Notes under the pieces: model-generated
What the model saw: only the letters and a program-made list of their open reading frames with translations
What the model was told of the DNA's origin: nothing
The model's database searches: none
Source: Owenia fusiformis
Lineage: Eukaryota > Annelida > Polychaeta > Sabellida > Oweniidae
Length of the DNA stretch: 64,000 nt
Reading direction: 5' to 3'
Assembly (NCBI GenBank): GCA_903813345.2
Contig: CAIIXF020000005.1
Coordinates: 32,493,375 to 32,557,374 of the forward strand
Program-made: the position numbers and the translations under genes
Shown: one piece after another, positions 54,601-60,799 of the stretch
Position numbering within the stretch: position 1 is the first letter of the stretch
Layout: every line of letters starts with the position of its first letter

Positions 54601-56483
54601 TCGAACCCCCAATGAATTATTGATCGTATCTATCCTAGGGCCTATCATTTCAATGTAATTTAAAGGCTTACAGGGGTGCTTCAAAATCATCCCTGCGGCC
54701 CAAGAGTAATTCATTGCATTGTGAGATTCATGAGCTGCTATGAAAGCAGTGAAGGACCGATCTTGAAGGATGCTTCAAAATCGGGTTCAAATTGTAATAT
54801 TGAGGCCTACTAATCTTTCATAACACGTGACGCATTCTATATTAGCATTAAGAAATGAGAAATGGGCGTAGGAGCGGAGTGAGAGACCCAGGATAAGAAG
54901 AACCATTGGGCAAGATGGCCCACCAAGTTTGTTTATCATCAAATATACATCGCCTGATATTATCTCCTGACAGGGACAGCATCGATCTCAATGGCCATTG
55001 CACTTTGTTTCATTTAGGCGGCACCTTCTCCAAGAAGAAACTCTTTTAACGGCACCACTTCTGTAAGTCTGTGGTAAAAAACCTCCCGTCCGAAGAAGTT
55101 ATCTTACAGAACGGCCCCTTTTGACCCTCGGGGGCCCTTCTTGCCCTGCCATGGCCACACAAAACCATTTCCAGTAGTGACATTTGCGAGTTAATACCAA
55201 TAAGAATAAAACGGACCGAATAAAACCAATGTCCCTTTTTCAATAAACATGGCTACATGTATATTTAAAGTTTATATACCCATTCGGGGAAGACAATATA
55301 AATAAAACAATGTATTTTAAATTAGCACACAGAACAACTTTTAAATAATTACACATTTTTATTAAATTTTTCGAATTCATTTGGTACGCCTGTGCGCATT
55401 TGGCGTAATATATGCGATACGCCAATGTGAGTGTTAGAATAGAAACATACACATCAATTCCAATTTTCGTTTGATTCCTGTATGATTCCTGAAGGCTGGA
55501 TTCATTTGTAAACTATATTGCATATGAATCCTGCTTGAATCCTGGCTACAGGATTCATTTGCAAACTACCTTCTATATGAATCCTGTACGAATCCTGAAG
55601 GCTGGATTCATTTGTAAACTATATTGCATATGAATCCTGTATGATTCCTGAAGGCAGGATTCATTTGCAAACTACCTTCTATATGAATCATGTACGAATC
55701 CCGAAGGCTGGAATCATTTGTAAACTATATTGCATATGAATCCTGTATGATTCCTGAAGGCAGGATTCATTTGCAAACTACCTTCTATATGAATCCTGTA
55801 CGAATCCTGAAGGCTGGATTCATTTGTAAACTATATTGCATATGAATCCTGTATGATTCCTGAAGGCAGGATTCATTTGTAAACTATTTAAACAGCGAAT
55901 CCTGTATGAATCCTGGAGGCAGGATTCATACAGGATTCATATGTGCATATGAATCCTGTATGAATCCTGACTCCAGGATTCAGTGGTTTGATTCACATTT
56001 TTTGCTGTGATATTTGACAATTTTGGGAAACTAAATGTTCAGCATATATGGAGCTGTGAGATCATTTGAATAACTTTGGTTTTTAGTTCAAGAGGTGATC
56101 TTATCAAGTTGAAGTAAACTTGATGTTTGATTGAAAAATTTCACATGTGCAGAATAACCATTTTCATATCAAACTCTTGGCTGTTCTGGGAGAAAAGTTC
56201 TTGGTTCCTTTGAAACTTCACTCCCCTGAGAAATGTTTATGAATTTCCTAGATTTACTTTCAGACAATTCATTTTCTAACCAAATAGTATTTTTTACCCA
56301 CCCCTTCCCTGAATAAAATAATGGCATTGATGCAATCTCATTATGTGTTAAAACTTTAATATTTATTGTTCTAAATTGTGATTTCAGGATATACCTGACT
56401 TTATGGTCTTCTACAGTCCCAGTGGAGTCACATACACACATGACATTTTCAATAAGCTCAACTTCCCAATTGCCAAAACAAAG
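12533..56483 (+). CDS. UROS: Uroporphyrinogen-III synthase, seven exons visible, 3' incomplete
   Basis: UROS cyclises hydroxymethylbilane to uroporphyrinogen III with inversion of ring D, the fourth step of heme synthesis, as a cytosolic monomer. Exons: 12533-12613, 28659-28833, 29074-29148, 29488-29562, 32380-32463, 37440-37525, 56388-56483. All introns are GT-AG and phases agree (0,1,1,1,1,0), giving 224 codons against about 265 in human. Landmarks in order: VVLFKAAKDG, ELEAIGLNAVCIPVLRF, GMILTSQRAVE, VFVVGGATCDAAEKLGF, LLFPCGNLRKETIPKSL, VCVYETTADP and FMVFYSPSGVTYT. The closing part (IGPTTAxAL motif) is absent, and I could not find it up to 64000, so the last exon(s) lie further on. The large introns contain two other genes and most of the window's transposons. 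Confidence 0.95.
12940..13933 (+). repeat. 28-bp minisatellite, left part
   Basis: About 35 diverged copies of a unit reading roughly ACTAGGCCAGAGATTCACTT plus GTGTGTAA. It continues at 16815-17125 after a retrotransposon insertion. Non-coding, in UROS intron 1. The stretch 12614-12939 upstream shows nothing notable. Confidence 0.9.
14128..15165 (-). pseudogene. Non-LTR reverse transcriptase, C-terminal part
   Basis: This 345-codon frame covers the thumb and C-terminal region (HKHLGLILDQHLKFDEHI), an LPHFEYCDIV segment and a Cys/His cluster of the CxCGxExxxLRHFFFxC type common in Jockey/CR1-clade enzymes. Its first residues are frame-shifted sequence made by the GGTT microsatellite; the natural upstream continuation is in the frame ending at 15116. 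It is therefore not a gene start but the 3' part of a broken ORF2. Confidence 0.85.
15116..15922 (-). pseudogene. Non-LTR reverse transcriptase, catalytic part
   Basis: Visible RT motifs in order: NYRPITLLCSISKVFERI, FLDISAAFDSMPHK (first catalytic Asp), AGVPQGSILVPLLFLIYI and FADDTSLYC (catalytic Asp pair). The usual Gly after GSxL is Val. A TAA at about 15937 (TTAAG here against TTTAG in the duplicate) cuts off the upstream part, and the frame is lost at 15116 in the GGTT repeat. Confidence 0.88.
16060..16827 (-). pseudogene. Duplicated 5' portion of the reverse transcriptase
   Basis: It repeats the N-terminal and middle RT region (EILQIFKCLDTNKAGGYDNI through AGVPQGSIL) and then runs into duplication-junction sequence at about 16111. 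It differs from the other copy at few positions (for example VKVVIDG versus VKEVIDG) and lacks its premature stop, so it is the better preserved copy of this part. Confidence 0.85.
16815..17125 (+). repeat. 28-bp minisatellite, right part
   Basis: Continues the array of 12940-13933 with the same AAACTAGGCCAGAGATTCAC unit. Some units here carry a GCCAGCC expansion. The array was evidently continuous before the retrotransposon landed. Confidence 0.85.
17620..18064 (+). pseudogene. GPCPD1-like (CBM20) fragment, decayed
   Basis: CSVKHRKAYCPGKIICAGTS, followed by PLLGQWNACNVKLQP (about 17625-17735), follows the starch-binding CBM20 pattern (PGe.l.v.Gs...LG.Wn...av.L.P) at the N-terminus of glycerophosphocholine phosphodiesterase GPCPD1. 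In a second frame, SWSHMTTQCRMFQLK and LNILGIHNG (about 17880-17950) resemble the later WETHLxPR and FGIHNG segments of the same protein. Stops and a frame change separate the two blocks, and there are no clean splice sites, so I read it as a decayed copy in UROS intron 1. Similarity is by eye and modest. Confidence 0.4.
18065..20160. other. Gene-free part of UROS intron 1
   Basis: AT-rich sequence without a supportable gene. 18330-18500 (GTTTTTGAAGG and AAATTTATTGAAAACTAAC) resembles 43430-43560, so a dispersed repeat is likely. A hairpin element lies at 19690-19825. Confidence 0.4.
19690..19825. mobile_element. Hairpin MITE, 136 bp
   Basis: Arms of about 39 bp: 19690 onward (GTTATTCAATGATTTCTCGT, then GAAATACAGAAAATATTCTT) pairs with AAGAATATTTTCTGTATTTC to GAATAAC at 19825 with a few mismatches. 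The central part also contains a second TGAAATACA/TGTATTTCA pairing. Confidence 0.7.
20956..21090. mobile_element. ATGTCACCAC-ended MITE, copy 1
   Basis: Begins ATGTCAACACCTGCCATTTG and ends GTGGTGGTGACAT; the last 25 bp (21066-21090) form a near-palindrome. A relative lies at 54249-54361 in the same orientation with the same GCCATTTGTTACAGAC start and AACAATATGT block near the end. Short CCAACTGCCAAACA repeats lie inside. Confidence 0.7.
21554..21654. repeat. Perfect 21-bp inverted repeat pair
   Basis: The 21 bases at 21554-21574 (starting ATGACCTGAATCGATTGCAA) and 21634-21654 are exact reverse complements around a 59-bp loop. It lies inside the foldback element and could be an even smaller nested MITE. 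Confidence 0.8.
23279..24184 (+). repeat. Tandem 453-bp duplication with GTCC/GTCT tract
   Basis: Two copies at an offset of 453 bp, identical outside the tetranucleotide tract, where the CCGT/CTGT steps differ. This indicates a recent duplication. Confidence 0.85.
24298..25140 (+). repeat. Tandem repeat of about 162 bp, about 5-6 units
   Basis: Unit starts (GGCCATTTTGGATTTT or variant) occur at about 24298, 24461, 24623, 24785, 24948 and 25111. Each contains TTCAGGTGAACCGTTTGGT and CAATTTCAAATTTTCAGG. The 453-bp duplicated segment upstream contains a related block (ACCGCTACAGG, CTAATTTTCAGG). Confidence 0.85.
25431..27257 (+). CDS. FAM187-like immunoglobulin/TSP1-like membrane protein
   Basis: A single 608-codon frame. 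Ig-like domain 1 has Cys150 (LRLSCHYC) and Cys216 (DEGTYNC) with the WYKR tryptophan. A TSP1-like segment follows at about 269-294 (KWGRWSQCDVTECGKQGERQ, RKGLC). Ig-like domain 2 has Cys400 and Cys453 (DTAMYSC). One transmembrane helix spans about 476-503, then a 100-residue cytoplasmic tail rich in Tyr, Asn, Ser and Asp. Order and the W-x-W-S-x-C/CG-x-x-G-E-x-x-R-x-G-x-C signature match FAM187A/B, whose function is unknown. The N-terminus is not a clear signal peptide; TTTCAG at about 25446-25451 could be an acceptor, so a 5' exon carrying the signal may exist upstream. Nested in UROS intron 1 on the same strand. Confidence 0.85.
   Translation: MIFLEIISGVCKAATIVKIEFGDGESSLSSAEHHFEHTPLKAWPYDKTIEEAVNLHFLGSPPVVLSSAENEEAKARMQMNVSKVYSMFHPAMAQFNKRFRRQLGFNGGLPEWIRDDEDCQKTLKQTKQQNSGRPLELASIVKLGETLRLSCHYCGSHDDARNLGMLWYKREHGRARNFEELDLDMHDDEEFNRIYTLPDHTLVIKHFQGGDEGTYNCKSVNGETNFLYRIDAMIEPSIKRFVSLSIPGFLKPSPPHSDRYHGNWETFTKWGRWSQCDVTECGKQGERQRKGLCLVRAVDQNTYVNPRFLDPLLRISYKNGAFCHSSMFKDVPDALERPYEVEVEYCTVECKESNQGNKLNVSSEESFQKVAVQTQLKNKPKPVPTTTIEEHVGEPVKLFCPGVTMDSFVRWTNGSFHIKEGELMQKELGRVQIDPINGLFIRDLKPQDTAMYSCYVNAKLTMMFRVKVKLTPHRREIAAACLYVGLTCAFNFLIFLGVTIIRYKQRMVQIEQPVRHLSKHDHLESWNNSIRSNSYNSNGYYSSKQKPSKLHLTDSLLGVNEENLEEKPELTSYSGDNESYDGYHDDDGYYNSYHDDIEHYNGYNGANH
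27258..28658. other. Gene-free stretch between FAM187-like gene and UROS exon 2
   Basis: Contains a mariner-like terminus at 27398 (TACAGGGTGAGTCAAAAGTG) and the fragment of a TTAA-type element from 27571. No gene seen in the rest. Confidence 0.4.
27571..27690 (+). mobile_element. Fragment of a TTTAAAGGGT-ended element
   Basis: TTTAAAGGGTCATGTATACC followed by CCCGTATAAATACAATATGG matches the left end of the element at 61005-61584; AGCAACACCAAAAACGAGC further on matches that element's right part (about 61530). The copy therefore appears internally deleted and its right end is not clear. Confidence 0.55.
28659..28833 (+). CDS. UROS: UROS exon 2
   Basis: The acceptor TTTGTAG precedes GAATTG. 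It encodes ELEAIGLNAVCIPVLRF, NLEILERALKCPELYSGMIL and TSQRAVES, the first lobe of the enzyme. The donor is GTACGA in phase 1. Confidence 0.95.
29074..29148 (+). CDS. UROS: UROS exon 3
   Basis: The acceptor TTTGCAG; encodes DWNSTYRERWRSLPVFVVGG and ATCDA, the VYVVGxAT segment of the family. The donor is GTGAGT in phase 1. Confidence 0.95.
29224..29487 (+). repeat. 44-bp tandem array duplicating the UROS exon 4 acceptor
   Basis: Six 44-bp units begin at 29224, 29268, 29312, 29356, 29400 and 29444, and the real exon 4 starts in the same register at 29488. Each unit starts with CTGAAAAGTTGGGTTTC or a variant, copying the first bases of exon 4 (CTGAGAAGTTGGGTTTC), and from 29268 on each start is preceded by TTTGTTTCAG, a complete acceptor. 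The array therefore presents five decoy 3' splice sites (AG ends at 29267, 29311, 29355, 29399, 29443) before the true one at 29487. Reading on from decoys meets stop codons. Confidence 0.93.
29488..29562 (+). CDS. UROS: UROS exon 4
   Basis: The acceptor TTTGTTTCAG is the last copy of a tandemly repeated acceptor. Encodes AEKLGFSTQGRDSGNSEALL and TIIMT, matching the EKLG..T.G...GNAE.L segment of UROS. The donor is GTAAGG in phase 1. Only this acceptor keeps the frame. Confidence 0.94.
29563..32379. other. UROS intron 4
   Basis: 2.8 kb of AT-rich sequence. I see only short simple repeats (ATTGATTGATTG near 29790; a GTGTCCTCCCC triplication at about 30467-30512). No gene or transposon could be supported. 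Confidence 0.5.
32380..32463 (+). CDS. UROS: UROS exon 5
   Basis: The acceptor TTATTGCAG; encodes GLKDKSKPLLFPCGNLRKET and IPKSLTEAG. LLFPCGNL is nearly invariant in animal UROS. The donor is GTATGT in phase 1. Confidence 0.96.
33063..33291. mobile_element. TA-flanked mariner-type MITE, 229 bp
   Basis: TGAGGGGTGATCA at 33063 is inverted at 33279-33291, followed inward by TAAAGTT/AACTTTG. TA sits on both sides (33061-33062 and 33292-33293). This is the arrangement expected of a Tc1/mariner-derived non-autonomous element. No coding capacity. Confidence 0.75.
33601..34587 (+). CDS. Uronyl 2-O-sulfotransferase-like enzyme, single exon
   Basis: 328 codons. A type II membrane anchor at about 9-27 (short N-terminal cytosolic tail) points to the Golgi lumen. 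PAPS-binding motifs: the 5'-phosphosulfate loop at 69-78 (RHPKCGSTTV) and the 3'-phosphate motif at 164-172 (RDPVERAIS). His143 in MRHYGYFDF is in the place of the catalytic His of the HS2ST/UST family (inferred). YEFIGVLEQLDKSLRILEHL, MPRYFHGI and the closing YEIYHFVVQKMFYYAKLF match human UST closely. Family members sulfate C2 of uronic acids in chondroitin/dermatan or heparan sulfate; which one here is unknown. NHT, NTT and NVT are possible glycosylation sites. Length is somewhat below human UST (about 406). Intronless and nested in UROS intron 5, so possibly an old retrocopy, but the frame is intact. Confidence 0.87.
   Translation: MNTRRCIQHVTCFLLFTAVTIFISKYTMNHTKANFDARISSTRYRRGRLRGYVYERFPGKDNSILYYTRHPKCGSTTVMSYIATLARQNDFSVIRIDNNKQIGGPADKNSCYVKANECTSFKQYHQIEKKVHKVQRPAVIMRHYGYFDFRHMNLKQPLMIDILRDPVERAISYYYYRQQVFRHEDITSMVSIDTCMKATSYNVYDCHLVSSVASTPYVTWFSPPQLLPDLNRALNIIDKEYEFIGVLEQLDKSLRILEHLMPRYFHGIEEVMKNTTIWRNLGGLKKQANVTLCRETLRALNLALAGDYEIYHFVVQKMFYYAKLFNVK
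34588..35374. other. 3' flank of the sulfotransferase-like gene and dispersed repeat (minus)
   Basis: Up to about 35160 this is AT-rich with ATACATGTA motifs, possibly 3' UTR. From about 35165 to 35374 it matches, in reverse orientation, 43550-43750: shared blocks include CAGTGAATAATTTTTTG and CCTCCATTTTCCACAATT in the other copy. Confidence 0.5.
35375..36621. mobile_element. Element with hairpin-bearing TIRs and AAACTGCGCGCCTA repeats
   Basis: The two ends are inverted over about 50 bp: CAATTGCACGATGCCCATGT from 35375 matches the complement of the end at 36621, continuing CAAGCAGCGTGCCTA. Each arm itself folds (GTGCCTACTAGGCAC at 35403; GCGCGCCTA-AG-TAGGCGCGC at 36577-36596). AAACTGCGCGCCTA or variants recur at about 35434, 35813, 35850, 36150, 36183 and 36547, in both orientations. 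No gene inside: the 35665-35934 frame is not recognisable. A non-autonomous DNA element; exact borders and target duplication are unclear. Confidence 0.7.
36622..37439. other. Dispersed repeat ending in a mariner-like terminus, then plain intron
   Basis: 36622-36885 shares TTTTCAATTGGATGGTGTCATATT and the TTTTTTTGGCCCACCCTATA end with 43750-43895. From about 36890 to UROS exon 6 I see nothing specific. Confidence 0.45.
37440..37525 (+). CDS. UROS: UROS exon 6
   Basis: The acceptor TTGTTCCAG; encodes IPFKDVCVYETTADPNIESR and LSALLQEQ. VYET corresponds to the TVYQT segment of the human enzyme. The donor is GTAATC in phase 0, followed by an 18.9-kb intron. Confidence 0.95.
40483..40619. mobile_element. 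Hairpin MITE with nested inverted repeat
   Basis: TTCATACTATTGAGGTGAAT (40483-40502) is the exact complement of 40600-40619. Inside, GGTGTATTCCCC at about 40531 pairs with GGGGAATACACC at about 40559. About 137 bp, non-coding. Confidence 0.75.
43545..43895 (+). repeat. Dispersed repeat, best-preserved copy
   Basis: Shares its first half with 35165-35374 (inverted) and its second half with 36622-36885. It ends in TTTTTTTGGCCCACCCTGTATA, a mariner-like terminus. The three copies together suggest a family of at least 350 bp. Confidence 0.6.
45673..46215 (+). repeat. Left TIR with 106-bp subterminal tandem units
   Basis: Higher-order units start at 45809, 45914, 46020 and 46126 (period 105-106), each made of two related halves with short palindromes (CATACAGGATTCATATG). 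Just inside, about 46216-46285, the unit turns back on itself in inverted orientation around 46236. Confidence 0.85.
47271..47287. repeat. Poly-C tract
   Basis: A run of 16 C. Similar C/G runs occur at about 48139-48147, 50086-50099 and 52933-52941 inside the same large element. Such tracts are error-prone in sequencing. Confidence 0.85.
47740..47940 (+). repeat. Diverged inverted segment inside the 10.3-kb element (left)
   Basis: Blocks TATAGCCC, ATCTTGCCTCAAGT, CACAGTTGCT and TTTGGCATGCATT occur in the same order, on the opposite strand, at 53950-54130. The positions are nearly mirror-symmetric about the element's centre. Confidence 0.6.
50954..51148 (+). CDS. Possible 3'-terminal exon, unrecognised protein
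   Basis: A TTTTTTACAG acceptor is followed by 64 open codons to TGA at 51146 (starts VVSINGVIQACEVFGYAWAS, includes VGASPGVQVCTPRLQIGVKR and ends NAFVEVYRNS). It is more GC-rich than its surroundings and reads like protein, but I recognise no family. It lies inside the 10.3-kb transposon. It could be the last exon of a transposon gene, a captured host exon, or chance. Its phase (0) would also accept UROS exon 6. Confidence 0.3.
   Translation, partial: VVSINGVIQACEVFGYAWASRMTRGGRGARVGASPGVQVCTPRLQIGVKRIMGLNAFVEVYRNS
53950..54130 (-). repeat. Diverged inverted segment inside the 10.3-kb element (right)
   Basis: Counterpart of 47740-47940. On the minus strand it has a 29-codon frame beginning MHLASSKVLVLKDRTVGEMA that ends at a stop; the left copy is more diverged. 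Possibly the remnant of an element-encoded gene or of longer ancestral TIRs. Confidence 0.5.
54249..54361. mobile_element. ATGTCACCAC-ended MITE, copy 2
   Basis: Starts ATGTCACCACCCGCCATTTG and ends GGTGGTGACAT, the same family as 20956-21090 but about 20 bp shorter. Nested within the 10.3-kb element. Confidence 0.7.
56388..56483 (+). CDS. UROS: UROS exon 7
   Basis: The acceptor TGATTTCAG; encodes DIPDFMVFYSPSGVTYTHDI and FNKLNFPIAKTK in 32 codons. FxSPSGxxY is the conserved C-terminal-lobe motif. The donor is GTAAGT in phase 0; the following exon is not in the window. Confidence 0.96.
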
Positions 56484-56518
56484 GTAAGTGTCTTCACATA
56501 TCTTACTCCATTGAGAAA

Positions 56519-56658
56519 TGCCTTGGTCACATATGCTCCGATTTTCACTACGGCGCCCGGCCGATTGAGTATTTTGTTCAAAATTGAATACAATATTGAA
56601 CAAAACACTCAATCGGGCGGGCGCCGGCCGATGGATCGGAGCATATGTGACCCAGGCA
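56519..56658. mobile_element. Hairpin MITE 35 bp downstream of UROS exon 7
   Basis: TGCCTTGGTCACATATGCTC at 56519 pairs with GAGCATATGTGACCCAGGCA ending at 56658; the pairing continues through a GC-rich GGCGCC/CGGCCG block to a central TTTTGTTCAA/TTGAACAAAA stem. Nearly the whole 140 bp can fold on itself. The overlapping open frames on both strands are a by-product of this palindrome. Confidence 0.85.
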
Positions 56659-58209
56659 TAAACCAAATGTAGACATGAATGAACATGTCCCTTGTTCCTA
56701 TATATTGGTATCTTGTTCTGTTGAGTAGGATATGCAAACTAAAGTGCAAGTTACTTATTCCTATATCTTGGCAAAACTGTGTCTTAAGGAGAGGTGCCAG
56801 ATTCAGTCCCACTGAGAGAGATCTACATGTTAAACACCTTTCTTGGTAAAAAATAAAGGAAGAAAAGATGTATATACATATTTCCCCAAGGTGACTTTAA
56901 GGCCTGAATAGTGCATCTGACCCTTTATTTGCCATAATTACATTATGAAAGTCAAGTTTTAATACAGATAAAAAAGAAAATGAGTATTACATCAACTAAA
57001 AAGTTAGCAAGTTAAGACAACCTAGACAGGTTTTTCTTAAGTGCTTAATATATTTGATACTTTCTTAGATCGGATTTTTCAATTTAACAAGATGTTAGGT
57101 TTGACATTGTTAAATAAGGTTACTGGCTGGTTTCTAGATTTTATTTGGTCATGCGATTTAGTTTTTCCCTTTTTGCACAGTAAACGACATGTTTCATGTA
57201 TACACATTGTCGATGTTCTTATCCTAGAAAATACTCCTTTTGGTTTGTTGTCTCACAATCAAGATTTGGTCACCTTGGTGATGGGTACATGAGTTACTTA
57301 TTGGGACTTTAACACTGTATCCTCTATAGTTATGTAAATGAGAGCAACTTGCGAATGAGCAATTTGCACAAATCCTGATCATTTTGAGGAGACGTGCTGT
57401 ACTCCTTTCCAATTTCCATGCAGTTTGAATTTTAGACACGTTGGTAACATTAACATTATTACACATCTTGGATTTTCAAGATCTGAAGTTCACAAACCTG
57501 ATTCAAAGACTGAACCTGTAGCCCAAATCCTAATATTTTGCCATACATTGTCAAGGACTCTGACTAATGAGATGTATCATCTTGTCTTGTTTAATGATGA
57601 TGCATATTTATAAACGAGTATAAAGATAATTTAAAGAATTTAGCCATTCATGAAGCTATTCATTTTGAAAGTAGCAAGCGGGATATATTTTACAGGGAGT
57701 TCGCTATATCATTGCAGTTTTAGTTTAGAGTTATAAAATCACACTTTTGCTGAACTGTGCACAATGTCAAACTGAAAACCGTGATCACGTTGGAAATGAC
57801 CAGTATGAATGAGTGAACATATATGGTGACGAGAGATACTATGTTGTTACTGAGGAGTTATCTAATTGTAAGATTTCGTTATGACGTATACAATCTAATA
57901 CAACATTCTAATCACCAAATAGAAGCGAGTTCAAGAGCTATGATAAAAGCATTCTCAAGTACATGGTTATTTTTTGCTCACATGTTGAAAAGCAACACTT
58001 ATAATTAAGGGAGACTATCGCATGATAATACTTTATGAAATATTATTTCAAGGAAGTAATCGACTCTGGAGAATGTTTCACTTATTTCCTGGTGGATTTA
58101 GAAGTTGAGTCATATACTGGTATCGTTTGTGCTTATTTCCATGGGTCATATGTACTATCTTCAAAGATTTGGATGACTAGTCAGGTTTACCATGTTGCTC
58201 AGTCACCTT
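56659..58209. other. Gene-free part of UROS intron 7
   Basis: No coding exon, transposon end or repeat array that I can support. Confidence 0.45.
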
Positions 58210-59190
58210 TATAGCTTGTGTTTTTCTGATTTATCTGATTTAATATGTTGTCTAATCAATTTTATTATCTGATTTAATGTGGTGCCCCTTGTCTGCTGTA
58301 GCTCTTGTTAATCATTTTTCCCTATTATCTTTGTAATTAACTATCAGTCTGATTTAATATGTTGCCCAATCATCAATATTATCTCTTGTTTGGTCTGATT
58401 TAACATGTTGCCCAATCCCCTTTATTATCTGCTATTGATGTCATATTACAAGTTGCCCAATAAATGACATTTGTAATCTGCTATTGACCTGATTTAACAT
58501 ATTACCCAATCTCCTTCTATGTATGCTGTTGGTCTTGTTTAAAATTTTGCCCAATCCCCTTCATCATATGCTTTTGGTCTGATTTAATATGTTGCCCAAT
58601 CCTCTATATCATATGTTGTTAGTCTAATTTAACATTAATTTAACCCAATCTCCTTCTTTAAATGCTGTTGGTCTTGTTTAACATTTTGCCTAATCCCCTT
58701 CATCATATGCTGTTGGTATGATTTAATATGTTGCCCAATCTCATTCATCATATGTTGTTAGTCTAATTTAAGATACTGCCCAATCCCCTTCATTGTATTC
58801 TCTTGGTCTGGTTTAACAAATTGCCCAATTAGCTTTATCATATGCTGTTGGTCTGATTTAATATGTTGCCCAATCTCATTCATCATATGTTGTTAGTCTA
58901 ATTTAAGATACTGCCCAATCCCCTTCATTGTATTCTGTTGGTCTGGTTTAACAAATTGCCCAATTAGCTTTATCATATGCTGTTGGTCTGATTTAATATG
59001 TTGCCCAATCTCATTCATCATATGTTGTTAGTCTAATTTAAGATACTGCCCAATCCCCTTCATTGTATTCTGTTGGTCTGGTTTAACATATTGCCCAATT
59101 AGCTTTATCATATGCTTTTGGTCTGATTTGACATATTGCCCAATCAGCTTCATGATATGCTTTTGGTCTGATTTAACATGTTACTTGATT
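58210..59190 (+). repeat. 45-bp minisatellite with 135-bp higher-order unit
   Basis: The unit is roughly GTTGGTCTGATTTAATATGT followed by TGCCCAATCCCCTTCATCATATGCT. A three-unit block repeats exactly every 135 bp at 58741, 58876 and 59011 with almost no change, while the left part of the array is diverged. Confidence 0.9.
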
Positions 59191-59524
59191 GACTACATGG
59201 CTGTTGTTAATCCAGTTAAATATGCATTGAAAGAATAGACATTGATCATGAACTTGAGTCATCATTACGCATGGATCCTCCCATGATATTGTTCTCTTTG
59301 CTGTAGCAACTTTAATAGGAGAGATAAGCATGAAGTAGCTGTAGTAAAGTATGTTGAACCTACACACCCCTGTTTCCCCAATGGTGTCACACTGCTCTCA
59401 GCCTAGACACACTTTATCAAAAAGTGCAAATTATAAGAATGGCCCCAATTGAAGTAATAGGATATGAGGGATATTATAATCATAAAACTCATTATAGAAT
59501 CTCCTACTCGATTGCTCTACTTGT

Positions 59525-59665
59525 ATTTGTGAAAATCTACATGGGATAGCTCACGCTTGAAAGTCTACATGGGATATTTCATGCTCAAAAGTTTACATGG
59601 GATATCCCACGCTTGAAAGTCTACATTGGATATATCACGCTCGAAATTATTACATGGAAATGTAA
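59525..59665 (+). repeat. Short minisatellite, about 28-bp unit
   Basis: Four to five diverged copies of GAAAGTCTACATGGGATAT plus a TCACGCT-type spacer. The 120-codon minus-strand frame over this region is mostly repeat translation. From 59666 to 60799 I see nothing else. Confidence 0.7.
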
Positions 59666-60799
59666 CTTTCACATTAGTAATTGATGTCACAATTCTCTTG
59701 GTGGGCGATAAGTATATGAGGGTAAATGAAATACTATGACCAAGAAATGATGGGGATACAAAAACATTGAGGTTATTTATGGGGAGGGATTGAATATGGG
59801 TTTTATACCAAGGAGGAATGTGATATTTCCCGAAGGACCGCGGAACAATTGTAAAATGGCCCTGGAATTCTAGTACTAGAGGACCAGATGAATTCAATTT
59901 CAATATGAGGATGACTAAAAAATACAAACTTTTTGTAGGTGTATATTTGTAATCATAAACATGTTTTTATAAATATATATCCTTTAGCTTACTTGTCTTT
60001 GTTTTACATGTATATGCCCATAAGGGTCTTTCCCTGATAAAGCCTTGACCTTGTTTTTGAGATTTCTTCATGTAGAGTATGTCTTTATATCATTCACCTC
60101 AAGCTTTTGAGAAAGGTTATCACAAATATTGAATAATCTTTTTGTGAATGATTTTTCGAGAAACAATGCATTGTTTGTTTGGATTTTATACTCTGTGGAT
60201 TTGCTATTGTATTGTTCCTATATTTCTATAATTTCAAATGATTAACTTGTTGCGAAACAATGATTCCAGTTTACTTATAGCTTATTGAATTTGATATAAA
60301 CATAAGTTATACTTTCATAAATAGTGTAATATCCCTGGTATAATTCACTTGGAAATAAAATTATTGTTGATTAATTGGAATAATACACATAGATTGCTCC
60401 GGTCAATTGAATTATTTTAGAAGCACTAATTAGATGTTCAATGTGCAAGAGAAGTGGTAGATGTGTAGGCGTTTCTTGTACACAGGAAATGACCGTCTAT
60501 GATATACCGCTCATAAATGAATGCACAAATCTTTCCACTACAACATAAGACAAACATACTTTTAATAACGTAACAAATTTATCATCAATTGTAGGCTATT
60601 AATAGGAGGATTTGTTTGTTGTCTTTTGTTTCATTATATTTCCCCTCCCCCACAGTCTCTTTTAAATGCACTTTACAAATTACAAGCCTTAATAGTGTTG
60701 TCATTGATAAATTCATCTATTGTTATTATACAGGGGAATAAGTATATTATCATTTGATTTCCTATAATTATAAACATTTGAAAGAATCATTGATGGCTC

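Larger units (their letters stand above)
45673..56009. mobile_element. 10.3-kb TIR element with subterminal repeats, CACTA-like ends
   Basis: CACAGCAAAAAATGTGAATC at 45673 is exactly inverted at 56009, and both are bordered by ATA (45670-45672 and 56010-56012), a 3-bp target duplication. The arms (about 45673-46215 and 55467-56009) consist of a 53/106-bp repeated unit of ggattcatacaggattcat type and are nearly identical apart from copy order. CACxG ends, a 3-bp duplication and dense subterminal repeats resemble the CACTA/EnSpm (CMC) superfamily, but no transposase is recognisable, so this is inference. The interior (46300-55460) holds poly-C tracts, diverged inverted segments (47740-47940 and 53950-54130), an exon-like frame at 50954-51148 and a MITE at 54249. 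It sits wholly within UROS intron 6. Confidence 0.82.

Noticed and set aside
55046-55243. 65-codon minus-strand frame in a locally GC-rich patch
   Set aside because: Reads partly like protein near its end but has no recognisable family and no convincing exon borders.
56169-56672. Overlapping open frames on both strands around UROS exon 7, up to 165 codons
   Set aside because: They mirror each other because of the 56519-56658 palindrome; only the spliced exon 56388-56483 is supported.
59565-59927. 120-codon minus-strand frame
   Set aside because: Its end lies in a short minisatellite and no family resemblance is visible.
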